Shown: in pieces, positions 43,522 through 52,512 of the stretch | Layout: each line of letters starts with the position of its first letter | How positions within the stretch are numbered: position 1 is the stretch's first letter | Origin: Hungatella sp. UBA3048 | Lineage (GTDB): Bacteria; Bacillota; Clostridia; Lachnospirales; Lachnospiraceae | Direction of reading: 5' to 3' | DNA: 57,229 nt | Assembly (NCBI GenBank): GCA_002367105.1 | Contig: DFCS01000039.1 | Coordinates: 2,962-60,190, forward strand | Position numbers and translations under genes: made by a program | Notes under the pieces: model-generated | Told to the model about the DNA's origin: nothing | What the model saw: only the letters and a program-made list of their open reading frames with translations | The model's database searches: none

Positions 43522-44664
43522 ATGGTGAAAAACGGAATCGATTGTGTGGACCGCTGGCATAAGGTCTTAGACGGGAAACGTCTGGGTCTGATCACTTCTA
43601 TTTCAGGCGTTGACAGGCATTTAAATTCTACCATTGACATACTTCATAGAAAATACCGGCTGACAGCCCTGTTTGGACCGGAGCACGGAGTCAGGGGTAA
43701 TGTGGGCGCAGGCGGTGATGTTGAGGACTACATAGACACGGATACCGGATTGCCGGTATATAGCCTGTACCGTAAAAATTCAAAGAGGCTTACTAAGGAA
43801 ATGTTAGATCAGGTAGATGCCGTAGTATATGATATTCAGGATCTTGGAGTCAGATATTACACCTTTATATCAACGATGATCTATGCGATGGAAGAGTGCG
43901 CAAGGTATGGAAAAGAGCTTATGATACTGGACCGTTATAATCCTCTGGGGGATCTGGCGGAGGGCAACTGCTTAAGGCCCGGATTTGAAAGCTTTGTAGG
44001 GGCCTATTCTCTGTGTATGCGCTATGGGCTTACGGTGGGAGAATTGGCTCTTATGGTAAATGAGGAGAAAAACCTTGGCTGCCGGCTGACGGTAATTCCC
44101 TGTGAGGGCTGGAACAGGCATTCCATGCAACCGGAGACCGGTCATGTGTGGGTGATGCCAAGCCCGGGAATTCCCAGATATGAGACTGCCCTGGTATATG
44201 CGGGAACCTGCCTTTTTGAAGGAACAAATATATCAGAAGGAAGGGGAACTACGGCCCCTTTTGAAATTATCGGTGCCCCATTTGTTGATGCAGGTAAGCT
44301 TGTAAAGCATATGACAGAAAAGAAACTTCCCGGCGTGTTGTTTTCCCCGGCTTATTTTACACCCTTTTTTTCAAAGTTTAAGGGAGTTGCCTGCGAAGGA
44401 ATCCATATTCACGTTACGGACAGCCTGGCCTTCCGCTCCACGGTCTGCGGTCTGGAGCTTCTTGATGCAATAAAGACCATTTATGAAGACTGCTTTGCTT
44501 TTCTGGATCCTTATGAGGGAAGCACCAGGCGAATGGAAGATCTTTTGTTCGGTTCAGATCAGCTGACAAAGAAATCAGCTTCAAAAGATGAATTGCTGGC
44601 CGGATTTGAGAGGGATGCAAAAGCGTTTTCAGAGCGCAAAAAAGCATATCATCTTTATGAATGA
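43522..44664 (+). CDS. namZ: NamZ-like exo-beta-N-acetylmuramidase (GH171, DUF1343)
   Basis: 380 residues spanning a complete DUF1343 domain: LTALFGPEHGVRGNVGAGGD, DTGLPVYSLYRKN, AVVYDIQDLGVRYYTFIST, LMILDRYNPLGD, MPSPGIPRYETALVYAGT and FEGTNISEGRGTTAPFEIIG. NamZ of Bacillus subtilis removes terminal N-acetylmuramic acid from peptidoglycan fragments. That enzyme is secreted; this one has no signal peptide, so it would act on imported or cytoplasmic material. Its partner gene downstream encodes a NagZ-type GH3 enzyme, the same pairing as in Bacillus muropeptide salvage. Confidence 0.9.
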   Translation: MVKNGIDCVDRWHKVLDGKRLGLITSISGVDRHLNSTIDILHRKYRLTALFGPEHGVRGNVGAGGDVEDYIDTDTGLPVYSLYRKNSKRLTKEMLDQVDAVVYDIQDLGVRYYTFISTMIYAMEECARYGKELMILDRYNPLGDLAEGNCLRPGFESFVGAYSLCMRYGLTVGELALMVNEEKNLGCRLTVIPCEGWNRHSMQPETGHVWVMPSPGIPRYETALVYAGTCLFEGTNISEGRGTTAPFEIIGAPFVDAGKLVKHMTEKKLPGVLFSPAYFTPFFSKFKGVACEGIHIHVTDSLAFRSTVCGLELLDAIKTIYEDCFAFLDPYEGSTRRMEDLLFGSDQLTKKSASKDELLAGFERDAKAFSERKKAYHLYE

Positions 44665-44680
44665 AAGAGGTGACTGGAGT

Positions 44681-46198
44681 TTGGAAGAAATGACAATAAA
44701 ACAAAAGATCGGACAAATGATCGTGGCCGGTTTTCCCGCCGGAGCATTAAGTGAAGACATGATTCGGCTGATAAGAGAGTATAAAGTTGGGAACGTTATC
44801 TTATTTTCCCATAACATAGAAAGCAGGAACCAGCTGAAGGGACTTTGTGATTCCATTCAAAGGCTGGTAAAGGAAGAAACCGGAGAATATGCTTTCATCA
44901 CCATCGATCAGGAGGGGGGAGTTGTAAGAAGACTTCCGGAAGGATCGGTCAGCATACCGGGAGCAATGGCTCTTGCACAGACCGGAGATAAGGAAAATGC
45001 TTATGAAGCGGCACTTCTTACGGGGCAGGAATTAAGGGAGCTGGGAATCAATTTCAATCTGGCTCCGGTACTCGATATAAATAACAATCCGGCTAATCCG
45101 GTGATCGGTGTGCGAAGCTTTGGTCCGGATCAGGATGTGGTAACCGAATTTGGATGTGCAATGGTAAAAGGATATTTAGATTCCGGAATCATGTGTTCCG
45201 TGAAGCATTTTCCGGGCCATGGCGATACGGCAGTGGATTCTCATCTTTCCCTGCCCAGCATCCGGAAATCCTATGAAGAGCTGGAGCAGGAGGAACTGAT
45301 TCCGTTTAAAGAAGCTTTCCGGCGGGGAGCCACAGCCGTGACCCTTGCCCACATTTTATTTCCCAAAATTGAAAAAGAAAATTTACCGGTAACCATGTCA
45401 GAAACCATGATCCAGGGAATCTTAAGAAACAGACTGGGATTTGAAGAGCTGGTGATTTCCGATTGCCTGGAAATGAATGCCATTAAAGAATATTTCGGTA
45501 CTGCTTCCGGAGCTAAAAAGGCCATTACGGCAGGCGTGGATCTTGTATTCATTTCCCATACGGCAGTCCTTGCAGCGGAAGCGGCCAGAGAAATAGAGAG
45601 GGCAGTGGAATCCGGCGAGATTCCAATATCCCGGATAGACGATGCAGTGGAACGGATCCTGGCATACAAAAAAAGATATGCGGCACCCAATTCAAATGAG
45701 GGAAAGAAATCCCTTAAGGAACCGGGAGAGTTTGTAAAATCACTGTTTCGCGACAGTATACGGTTTACGAACCGGGAAAGGGGATATGGCCATCCGCTGG
45801 GTGAAAATCCTGTATTTTTAAGCTGTTTTGCCTATCGTTCCACTTTGGCCTCCAGCCGTGTGATGGAGGATCTGCTGTTTGCAGCATATATGCAGGAAAG
45901 GTTTGGAGGAGATGCGTATTCTTTTTCCATAGATCCTGATTCAAGGGAAATTAACGAAATGCTGGAAAAGATAAAAGATAAGGGATATACCAATCTTGTA
46001 CTGGGCACCTACAATGGACATTTAAACCGTGGTCAAAGTTCCCTTGCAAAGGAACTGGAAAAATTAAAGATACCGATGGTCATGGCGGCATTTCAAAATC
46101 CCTACGATCTGGATGAAGTCGGTGATGGAGTAGATAAAATTGCGGCATATGAATACAGCAGGCAATCCTTTGAGGCCGTGGCGCTTTTGTTTAAGTAG
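44681..46198 (+). CDS. nagZ: NagZ-type GH3 beta-N-acetylhexosaminidase
   Basis: Cleaves terminal beta-N-acetylglucosamine from muropeptides or chito-oligosaccharides. It has 505 residues: the catalytic TIM barrel followed by a C-terminal alpha/beta domain as in Gram-positive NagZ. MTIKQKIGQMIVAGFP starts the barrel; KHFPGHGDTAVDSH holds the Asp-His dyad characteristic of NagZ, and the nucleophile Asp is in LVISDCLEMNAI. No signal peptide is present, unlike secreted Bacillus NagZ. Start: TTG 44681 has GAGGTG eight bases upstream; ATG 44690 and ATG 44657 are alternatives. It is the last gene of the operon. Confidence 0.92.
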   Translation: MEEMTIKQKIGQMIVAGFPAGALSEDMIRLIREYKVGNVILFSHNIESRNQLKGLCDSIQRLVKEETGEYAFITIDQEGGVVRRLPEGSVSIPGAMALAQTGDKENAYEAALLTGQELRELGINFNLAPVLDINNNPANPVIGVRSFGPDQDVVTEFGCAMVKGYLDSGIMCSVKHFPGHGDTAVDSHLSLPSIRKSYEELEQEELIPFKEAFRRGATAVTLAHILFPKIEKENLPVTMSETMIQGILRNRLGFEELVISDCLEMNAIKEYFGTASGAKKAITAGVDLVFISHTAVLAAEAAREIERAVESGEIPISRIDDAVERILAYKKRYAAPNSNEGKKSLKEPGEFVKSLFRDSIRFTNRERGYGHPLGENPVFLSCFAYRSTLASSRVMEDLLFAAYMQERFGGDAYSFSIDPDSREINEMLEKIKDKGYTNLVLGTYNGHLNRGQSSLAKELEKLKIPMVMAAFQNPYDLDEVGDGVDKIAAYEYSRQSFEAVALLFK

Positions 46199-46268
46199 TG
46201 AAGTTGTAAAAGGGGAAATTCCATAGAACTGTATATAAATCCATTTATCTTAAAAGTAACGGAGAGAA

Positions 46269-46293
46269 CCGTCTGCAGAATGTCTGCAGACGG
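46269..46293 (+). terminator. Perfect 11-bp hairpin after the salvage operon
   Basis: CCGTCTGCAGA and TCTGCAGACGG around ATG. It is very stable but no T-run follows, so it may terminate with help or protect the 3' end. Between here and the next promoter (46294-46655) there is only the minus-strand ORF below and a distant 8-bp inverted repeat (GCTGATAC near 46313 with GTATCAGC near 46354). Confidence 0.5.
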
Positions 46294-46373
46294 AATACAG
46301 TTAATTCATAATGCTGATACTGGATACAATATCTCCATCTAAAGTGATTCGTACCTAGGTATCAGCGGACAGA

Positions 46374-46601
46374 TCAGAAACAGAAGCGCTTTCTTTTTTC
46401 ATGCCTCTCGTAATGACAGCGGAGGATTTTCTGTTTTTTCAAGCTTCTCACACCTTTCATGGTTTTGATTTCAGATAGGGTGTATCGCCTGTTTTCCCAT
46501 TCTGTATATTTTCTAATACAATATAAACATTCTTCATAGTGACACTTATCCCTTTTGAGAATGAAGCTTTCTCGCCAGAGTAAGCATTTGTTTGATTTCA
46601 T
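46374..46601 (-). CDS. Small Cys- and Arg/Lys-rich protein of unknown function
   Basis: Not recognised. A 75-residue frame from ATG 46601 encodes a basic protein with several Cys (CHYEECLYCIRKY near the middle, then RRYTLSEIKTMKGVRSLKKQ and LRCHYERHEKRKRFCF at the end). The spacing of Cys and His could make a small metal-binding, nucleic-acid-binding fold. There is no clear ribosome binding site, so it may be a fragment. It sits alone between the salvage operon and the adenosine deaminase gene. Confidence 0.35.
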   Translation of the reverse strand: MKSNKCLLWRESFILKRDKCHYEECLYCIRKYTEWENRRYTLSEIKTMKGVRSLKKQKILRCHYERHEKRKRFCF

Positions 46602-46655
46602 ATGCACTTTAAGAGGCGGATCAGCAGGAGTATATCATAGTATATCATGAAATAA

Positions 46656-46684
46656 TTGTTACTTTCCCCGTAGTATGTTAAAAT
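46656..46684 (+). promoter_or_regulatory. Promoter of the adenosine deaminase-like gene
   Basis: TTGTTA (46656-46661) and TAAAAT (46679-46684) with 17-base spacing and a TGT extended -10, about 29 bases before the start. Two direct copies of AGTATATCATA-type sequence lie just upstream (46629-46649) and could bind a regulator. Confidence 0.7.
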
Positions 46685-46712
46685 GTTTTCATTAACAAAA
46701 GGAGGGATTGTT

Positions 46713-47705
46713 ATGAAACGATTGGAAACTGACCTTCATCTCCATTTGGATGGATCATTATCCATTGAGACGGTAAAGCTGCTTGCGGCGCAGGTCGGAT
46801 ATGATTTTGAAGGACAGGGAGGAAGAAAAAGCCTGGTTGCAGGGGAAAACTGTGAAAGCCTTGTGGATTATTTAAAATGCTTTGATCTGCCGGGGATGCT
46901 GCTTCAGACAGAAGAAGCTCTGGAACTGGCTTCCCATCATTTGACGGAAGAACTGGCTTTACAGGGACTGATTCTCAGTGAGATCCGTTTTGCTCCCCAG
47001 CTCCATACAGGAAAGGGACTGACAAAGGAAAAAGCATTAGAAGCGGTCATAAGAGGAGTGAGGAAGGGCACAGAAAAGTCCCATATGAAAGCCGGGATCC
47101 TTCTTTGTGCCATGGTAAACGGGCCGGACCGGGAAAATGAGGAAACCTTTGAACTGGCCCAGGCCTATCTTGGGAAGGGCGTAGTGGGAGTGGATCTTGC
47201 AGGGCCGGAGGGTATGATCCCCATGGAGCACTTTGAGCCTCTTTTTAAGGAGGCCGGCCGGAGAGACATTCCCTTTACCATACATGCGGGGGAATGCGGT
47301 GATTATGAAAATATCACAAAAGCGGTCCATTACGGAGCAAAAAGAATCGGACATGGATGTGCTGCAATCAAGTCAGAGGCATGTATGGACCTCTTAAAAA
47401 AGGAAAAGATTACCTTAGAGATGTGTGTGATCAGCAACCTTCAGACAAGGGCCGTTCCCTCCATAGAGGAGCATCCGTTAAAGGCCTTTTATGACCGGGG
47501 AATCCGGGTTACCTACAATACGGATAACATGACAGTTTCAGATACCACGCTGGAAAAGGAAGCAGAGCTCATTAAGAAATATATGGGATTTACGGAAGCG
47601 GATCTAAGACAGATGAACCGGTATGCACTGGAAGGAGCTTTCCTTGAAAATAGACAGAAAGAAAAAATATTTGCATTTTTCGACAATAATAATTATAATG
47701 AATGA
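46713..47705 (+). CDS. Adenosine deaminase-family protein
   Basis: A TIM-barrel amidohydrolase related to adenosine deaminase, 330 residues. ATG 46713 has AAAGGAGGG upstream. The zinc motif HxH is in LETDLHLHLDGS, the catalytic Glu is in FTIHAGECGDYEN, and the next zinc His is in KRIGHGCAA. The final motif, normally NTDDP, reads NTDNMTVSDTTLEKE: the zinc Asp is kept but the second Asp, which contacts the purine in true adenosine deaminases, is Asn. Deamination of adenosine is likely; a related aminopurine substrate cannot be excluded. Confidence 0.87.
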   Translation: MKRLETDLHLHLDGSLSIETVKLLAAQVGYDFEGQGGRKSLVAGENCESLVDYLKCFDLPGMLLQTEEALELASHHLTEELALQGLILSEIRFAPQLHTGKGLTKEKALEAVIRGVRKGTEKSHMKAGILLCAMVNGPDRENEETFELAQAYLGKGVVGVDLAGPEGMIPMEHFEPLFKEAGRRDIPFTIHAGECGDYENITKAVHYGAKRIGHGCAAIKSEACMDLLKKEKITLEMCVISNLQTRAVPSIEEHPLKAFYDRGIRVTYNTDNMTVSDTTLEKEAELIKKYMGFTEADLRQMNRYALEGAFLENRQKEKIFAFFDNNNYNE

Positions 47706-47760
47706 TAACTACGTTTAAAAATAGGTGAAAACCAGGAACGCAACAAAAGGGTGACGGCAT

Positions 47761-50085
47761 ATGGCAGATAATCCAATGATGGAAAAGAATAATTTGGCGG
47801 CTTTGGAAAAGGAACGTCCGGAAAAGCGGAAGGTGGATGTAGATCTGGAAGCTCCGGCTGATTTTACCAGCCCGGACGTACTTTATGAAGAACTGGTCCG
47901 CAGTATAAGGAGATATCACCCTTCCGATGATATCACCATGATAGAAAAGGCATATCATATTGCGGATAATGCGCATAAGGACCAAAGACGCAAATCGGGT
48001 GAACCGTATATCATTCACCCTCTTTGTGTTGCCATTATTCTGGCTGATTTAGAGATGGATAAAGAAACCATTGCTGCCGGGATCCTTCATGATGTGGTCG
48101 AGGACACGATTATGTCCTTAGATGAGCTGAAGGCGGAATTCGGGGAAGAGGTGGCCCTTTTAGTGGACGGCGTCACCAAACTGACCCAGATATCCTGGTC
48201 CATGGATAAGATGGAGATCCAGGCTGAGAACTTAAGGAAGATGTTTTTAGCCATGGCAAAGGATATCCGCGTCATTATCATCAAATTGGCGGACCGCCTC
48301 CACAATATGCGGACGCTGCAGTACATGAAACCGGAAAAGCAGAAGGAAAAGGCAAAGGAGACCATGGAAATCTATGCTCCCATTGCCCACCGCCTTGGTA
48401 TTTCCAAGATAAAGATCGAGCTTGACGATCTGTCCTTAAGATATCTGCAGCCGGAAATATATTATGAGCTGGCAGAAAAAATATCTTTAAAAAAGGATGC
48501 CAGAGAAACCTTTGTAAAGAGCATTGTTGATGAGGTACAGGAACATTTACGGACCGGCGGGATCGAAGCCAGAGTAGATGGCCGCGTGAAGCATTTTTTC
48601 AGCATCTATAAAAAGATGGTGAACCAGAATAAGACTTTGGACCAGATTTATGACCTGTTTGCGGTTCGTATTATCGTTGACAGTGTAAAGGACTGCTACG
48701 CCGCCCTTGGGGTGATCCATGAGATGTATAAGCCCATTCCCGGCCGTTTCAAAGATTATATTGCAATGCCGAAACCCAACATGTACCAGTCTCTTCATAC
48801 CACTTTGATCGGAAACAATGGGCAGCCCTTTGAGATCCAGATCCGTACTTACGATATGCACCGTACCGCAGAATACGGTATTGCCGCTCACTGGAAGTAT
48901 AAAGAGAGCGGAAGCGGACAGGTGGCGGCAGGCAAAGAGGAAGAAAAGTTAAGCTGGCTGCGTCAGATCCTGGAATGGCAGAAGGACATGTCCGATAACA
49001 AGGAATTCTTAAACATGGTAAAGGGAGATCTGGATTTATTCTCAGACAGTGTTTACTGCTTTACCCCCTCCGGGGATGTGAAGAATCTTCCTGCTGGCTC
49101 TACGCCCATTGATTTTGCATACTCCATACACAGTGCGGTAGGCAATAAGATGGTGGGATCCAGGGTCAATGGAAAACTGGTGAATATTGATTACGTGATT
49201 GAGAACGGCGATCAGGTGGAGATTATCACTTCCCAGAACAGCAGAGGCCCCAGCCGGGACTGGCTGAATGTAGTGAAAAGCACCCAGGCCAAGAACAAGA
49301 TCAACCAATGGTTTAAAACAGAACTGAAAGAAGATAACATCCTTCGCGGCAAGGAAATGGTAGACCGTTACTGTAAGACAAAGGGAATCAATTATCCCGA
49401 GATCAGCAAGCCGGAATACCAGGAAAAGGTCATGAAGCGTTATGCGTTCCGTGATTGGGAGTCCGTACTTGCATCCATCGGACATGGAGGCCTGAAAGAG
49501 GGCCAGGTCATCAATAAGATGGTGGATGAACGGAATAAGAAGCTTAAGAAAGATGTTACGGACAACAGCATTTTAAATGACATAGAGGATATGAGCAACA
49601 GGCTGCCAGTCAAGAGACGCTCAGGCAGCGGAATCGTGGTAAAGGGAATCCACGACCTTGCAGTCCGCTTTTCCAAGTGCTGCAGCCCGGTACCGGGAGA
49701 TGAGATCGTAGGCTTTGTAACCCGCGGACGTGGAATTTCTATCCACAGGACAGACTGCGTCAACGTCTTAAACCTGCCTGAGGATGAGCGGAATCGTCTG
49801 ATTGATGCGGAATGGCAGGAATCGGAGGGGGATGACACCAAGGAACGGTATTCCTCAGAGATCAAAATATTTGCCAATAACCGGATCGGCATGTTTGTCG
49901 ACATATCCAAGGTGTTTACAGAGAGGCAGATCGACATCACCTCCATGAACTCCAGAACCAACAAGCAGGGCAAGGCGACCATTACCATGACTTTTGATAT
50001 TCATGGTGTGGAAGAACTTGGCAAGCTGGTTGATAAGCTGAGACAAATCGAAGGAGTCATAGACATTGAGAGGACTGCGGGATAA
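47761..50085 (+). CDS. relA: Bifunctional (p)ppGpp synthetase/hydrolase RelA/SpoT
   Basis: Controls the stringent response by making and degrading (p)ppGpp. It has 774 residues in the classic Rel order: HD hydrolase domain (about 60-210, with HPLCVAIILADLEM and the catalytic GILHDVVEDT, then RLHNMRTL), synthetase domain (about 250-380, GRFKDYIAMPKPNMYQSLHT and EIQIRTYDMHRTAEYGIAAH), TGS (about 420-485, VYCFTPSGDVKNLPAGSTPI), helical and zinc-finger-like region (FSKCCSPVPGDEIVG), and ACT (about 700-774). Both catalytic sites look intact. The gene order relA-MBL-hemZ-hisS-aspS is conserved in clostridia. Confidence 0.97.
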   Translation: MADNPMMEKNNLAALEKERPEKRKVDVDLEAPADFTSPDVLYEELVRSIRRYHPSDDITMIEKAYHIADNAHKDQRRKSGEPYIIHPLCVAIILADLEMDKETIAAGILHDVVEDTIMSLDELKAEFGEEVALLVDGVTKLTQISWSMDKMEIQAENLRKMFLAMAKDIRVIIIKLADRLHNMRTLQYMKPEKQKEKAKETMEIYAPIAHRLGISKIKIELDDLSLRYLQPEIYYELAEKISLKKDARETFVKSIVDEVQEHLRTGGIEARVDGRVKHFFSIYKKMVNQNKTLDQIYDLFAVRIIVDSVKDCYAALGVIHEMYKPIPGRFKDYIAMPKPNMYQSLHTTLIGNNGQPFEIQIRTYDMHRTAEYGIAAHWKYKESGSGQVAAGKEEEKLSWLRQILEWQKDMSDNKEFLNMVKGDLDLFSDSVYCFTPSGDVKNLPAGSTPIDFAYSIHSAVGNKMVGSRVNGKLVNIDYVIENGDQVEIITSQNSRGPSRDWLNVVKSTQAKNKINQWFKTELKEDNILRGKEMVDRYCKTKGINYPEISKPEYQEKVMKRYAFRDWESVLASIGHGGLKEGQVINKMVDERNKKLKKDVTDNSILNDIEDMSNRLPVKRRSGSGIVVKGIHDLAVRFSKCCSPVPGDEIVGFVTRGRGISIHRTDCVNVLNLPEDERNRLIDAEWQESEGDDTKERYSSEIKIFANNRIGMFVDISKVFTERQIDITSMNSRTNKQGKATITMTFDIHGVEELGKLVDKLRQIEGVIDIERTAG

Positions 50086-50210
50086 CGCAGTTTTCTCTTT
50101 TTGCGCGGGCGGTGAACCAAATGATAACATGGAAAGTGGGTTTTCTTTGTTGTCTGAACCGGATTTGTATCAGGTTTACATAAAGATAATTTCAGTTAGG
50201 AGATAAAAAC

Positions 50211-50855
50211 ATGAGTGATTTCAGAATAAAGACCTGTCCTGTGGGCCAGCTTGGAACCAATTGCTATGTAATATACCGGGAATCCCTTAAAAAGGCGGTA
50301 ATCGTGGACCCGGGCGCAGACGGGGCATATATCCTGGATCTGTGCCGGGAGCTTTCCCTGATTCCGGAGGCGATTTTACTGACTCATGGGCATTTTGATC
50401 ATATTTTGGCGGTAAAAGATATCAAAGAAGCATTTCCCGATGTGAAAATTTATGCCGGAAAGCAGGAAAAAGAGATGCTGGCAGAACCGTCTGTTAATTT
50501 ATCTTCCTCTTTTGGTATGGCTTATACGGTTTATGCTGACGGATATGAGGAGGATGGAGCCCTCCTCATTCTTGCAGGAATGACCTTTAAAGTTTTGTTT
50601 ACCCCAGGCCATACTAAAGGTTCGGTCTGTTATCTGATTGAGTCTGAAAACATCCTCATAAGCGGGGACACTCTCTTTTTGGAGTCTTTGGGAAGAACGG
50701 ACTTTCCTACGGGAAGTCAGTCCCAGATCCTAAGCTCCATAAAGGAACGGCTTTTTGTCCTGCCTGATGATACCCTTGTTTATCCGGGTCATGGGGAGGC
50801 GACCACGATTGGTCATGAAAAAGTATATAACCCGGTGGCATTATACAGAGGCTAG
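50211..50855 (+). CDS. MBL-fold metallo-hydrolase (glyoxalase II-like)
   Basis: A 214-residue metallo-beta-lactamase-fold hydrolase. The metal site motif is LTHGHFDHI, with further ligands in FTPGHTKGSVCYLI, ISGDTLFLESLGRTDFP and VYPGHGEATTIG. The length and ending fit YcbL/glyoxalase II-like thiolesterases lacking the long C-terminal glutathione-binding domain. The physiological substrate is unknown. It is part of the relA-hemZ-hisS-aspS neighbourhood. TTAGGAG precedes the start. Confidence 0.9.
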   Translation: MSDFRIKTCPVGQLGTNCYVIYRESLKKAVIVDPGADGAYILDLCRELSLIPEAILLTHGHFDHILAVKDIKEAFPDVKIYAGKQEKEMLAEPSVNLSSSFGMAYTVYADGYEEDGALLILAGMTFKVLFTPGHTKGSVCYLIESENILISGDTLFLESLGRTDFPTGSQSQILSSIKERLFVLPDDTLVYPGHGEATTIGHEKVYNPVALYRG

Positions 50856-50929
50856 GAAGCATTAAGAGGAAAGCACCCTGCGGGTATTCCCATATACCAC
50901 AAAAGCAAGGGAGCAGATGAGGAAGATAC

Positions 50930-52384
50930 ATGATAGGATTAATATTAGACGACCAGTCCTTTGAGCAGGATATCAGAGAGCTTTTGATGGCATTTTATCC
51001 GGGAGAGGGCTTTGTCCACAAAGAAAGCCGGTCAGAGGCCTGCCGTCTTCTTGTACAGGGCAGGACAGGGGAAGCTGATTATGAGCTGGCGATCCGGGAT
51101 TTTGAGAAGGACATTGTAAGTTCTTCAACCACTGAAGTGGATTTTACTGACCGCTTCGAAACCAAGAACCGGATCAAACGGATGCTTTACGGCATGGTTT
51201 ATGAGCTTACTGGGATAGCGCTTCCCTGGGGAACCTTGACGGGAATCCGGCCTACCAAAATAGCCATGACAAAGCTTATGAAAGGGTATACGGATGGGGA
51301 AGTCCGCAGATACATGAAGGATACCTATTTAACCAGTGACGGAAAAGTGGATTTAAGCCTGGAGATTGCCAGGCGGGAGATGGAACTCATTTCCGCCATT
51401 GATTACAGCCGCGGCTACAGTTTGTATATAGGTATTCCATTCTGTCCCACCACCTGCCTTTACTGCTCCTTTACATCTTTTCCCATCGGACAATGGGAAA
51501 AGCGAATGGAAGAGTATCTGGAAGCTTTATTTAAAGAAATGGATTATACGGCAAAGAAAATGGCAGGAAGGACCCTGGATACGGTTTATATCGGCGGAGG
51601 TACGCCTACCTCCCTTTCCGCCCTTCATCTGGATAAGCTGATTCGCAGACTGAAAGCAACCTTTGATTTTACCGGGGTTAAAGAATTTACCGTTGAGGCC
51701 GGGCGCCCGGACAGCATTACCATAGAAAAGCTTCAGGTTCTAAAAAGCCATGGCGTGTCCCGTATATCCATTAATCCTCAGACCATGAAGCAGGAAACCC
51801 TGGATATCATTGGCCGGCGCCATACCGTAGACATGGTAAAGGACCGGTATTCCATGGCAAGGTCTTTGGGCTTTGATAATATCAACATGGATTTAATCAT
51901 CGGCCTGCCGGAAGAGGATATGGAAGATGTGACCCGGACCATGGAGGAGATTAAGGCTCTTGGACCAGATGGCATTACCGTTCATTCCCTTGCCATCAAG
52001 CGTGCGGCCCGCCTTAATATGTTTAAGGAAAAGTATGAGGATTTAAAGATCACCAATACTCAGGAAATGATCGATTTGACTGCCTCCTATGCCAGAAGCA
52101 TGGGGCAGGAGCCCTATTACCTTTACCGTCAGAAAAACATGGCCGGAAACTTTGAAAATGTCGGCTATTCTCTTCCAGGCAAAGCCTGCATCTATAATAT
52201 TTTAATTATGGAAGAAAAGCAGACCATTATAGCCTGCGGGGCAGGAACTACCACAAAGGTGATATTCCCATCAGAAAACCGTCTGGAGCGTGTGGAAAAT
52301 GTCAAGGATGTGGAACAGTATATTGCAAGAATCGACGAAATGCTGGAAAGAAAAGAAAAAATGCTTGCAAAATTGGAAATGTAA
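50930..52384 (+). CDS. hemZ: HemZ-like coproporphyrinogen dehydrogenase (radical SAM)
   Basis: A radical-SAM protein of the HemN/HemZ group, 484 residues. An N-terminal domain of about 165 residues precedes the SAM core. The cluster Cys are 172, 176 and 179 in IPFCPTTCLYCSF (Cys-x3-Cys-x2-Cys). VYIGGGTPTSLSALHLDKLI and SRISINPQTMKQETLDIIGR are HemN-family signatures. Named members are thought to convert coproporphyrinogen III to protoporphyrinogen IX without oxygen, but many clostridial copies may serve other roles. No other heme gene is in the window. Confidence 0.88.
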   Translation: MIGLILDDQSFEQDIRELLMAFYPGEGFVHKESRSEACRLLVQGRTGEADYELAIRDFEKDIVSSSTTEVDFTDRFETKNRIKRMLYGMVYELTGIALPWGTLTGIRPTKIAMTKLMKGYTDGEVRRYMKDTYLTSDGKVDLSLEIARREMELISAIDYSRGYSLYIGIPFCPTTCLYCSFTSFPIGQWEKRMEEYLEALFKEMDYTAKKMAGRTLDTVYIGGGTPTSLSALHLDKLIRRLKATFDFTGVKEFTVEAGRPDSITIEKLQVLKSHGVSRISINPQTMKQETLDIIGRRHTVDMVKDRYSMARSLGFDNINMDLIIGLPEEDMEDVTRTMEEIKALGPDGITVHSLAIKRAARLNMFKEKYEDLKITNTQEMIDLTASYARSMGQEPYYLYRQKNMAGNFENVGYSLPGKACIYNILIMEEKQTIIACGAGTTTKVIFPSENRLERVENVKDVEQYIARIDEMLERKEKMLAKLEM

Positions 52385-52512
52385 TTTACAATAGAGGCAT
52401 GATTTCATAATTCCTGCCCATGTTTTTTGGGCATAGAGGCATACCCGAAGGGTGTTTCCTGTCTATCGCAGGGAATTTCCCAATAAAATAAGAAAATAAC
52501 GGAGTGAACGAA
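52385..52512 (+). other. hemZ-hisS intergenic region with small hairpins
   Basis: TGCCCATG...TTGGGCA and CCTG...CAGG inverted repeats are present. A His T-box was looked for and its conserved AGGGTGG motif is absent, so hisS is not under such control from here. Confidence 0.4.

Noticed and set aside
52385..52512. Possible T-box before hisS
   Set aside because: The AGGGTGG-type T-box sequence and Stem I elements are absent.
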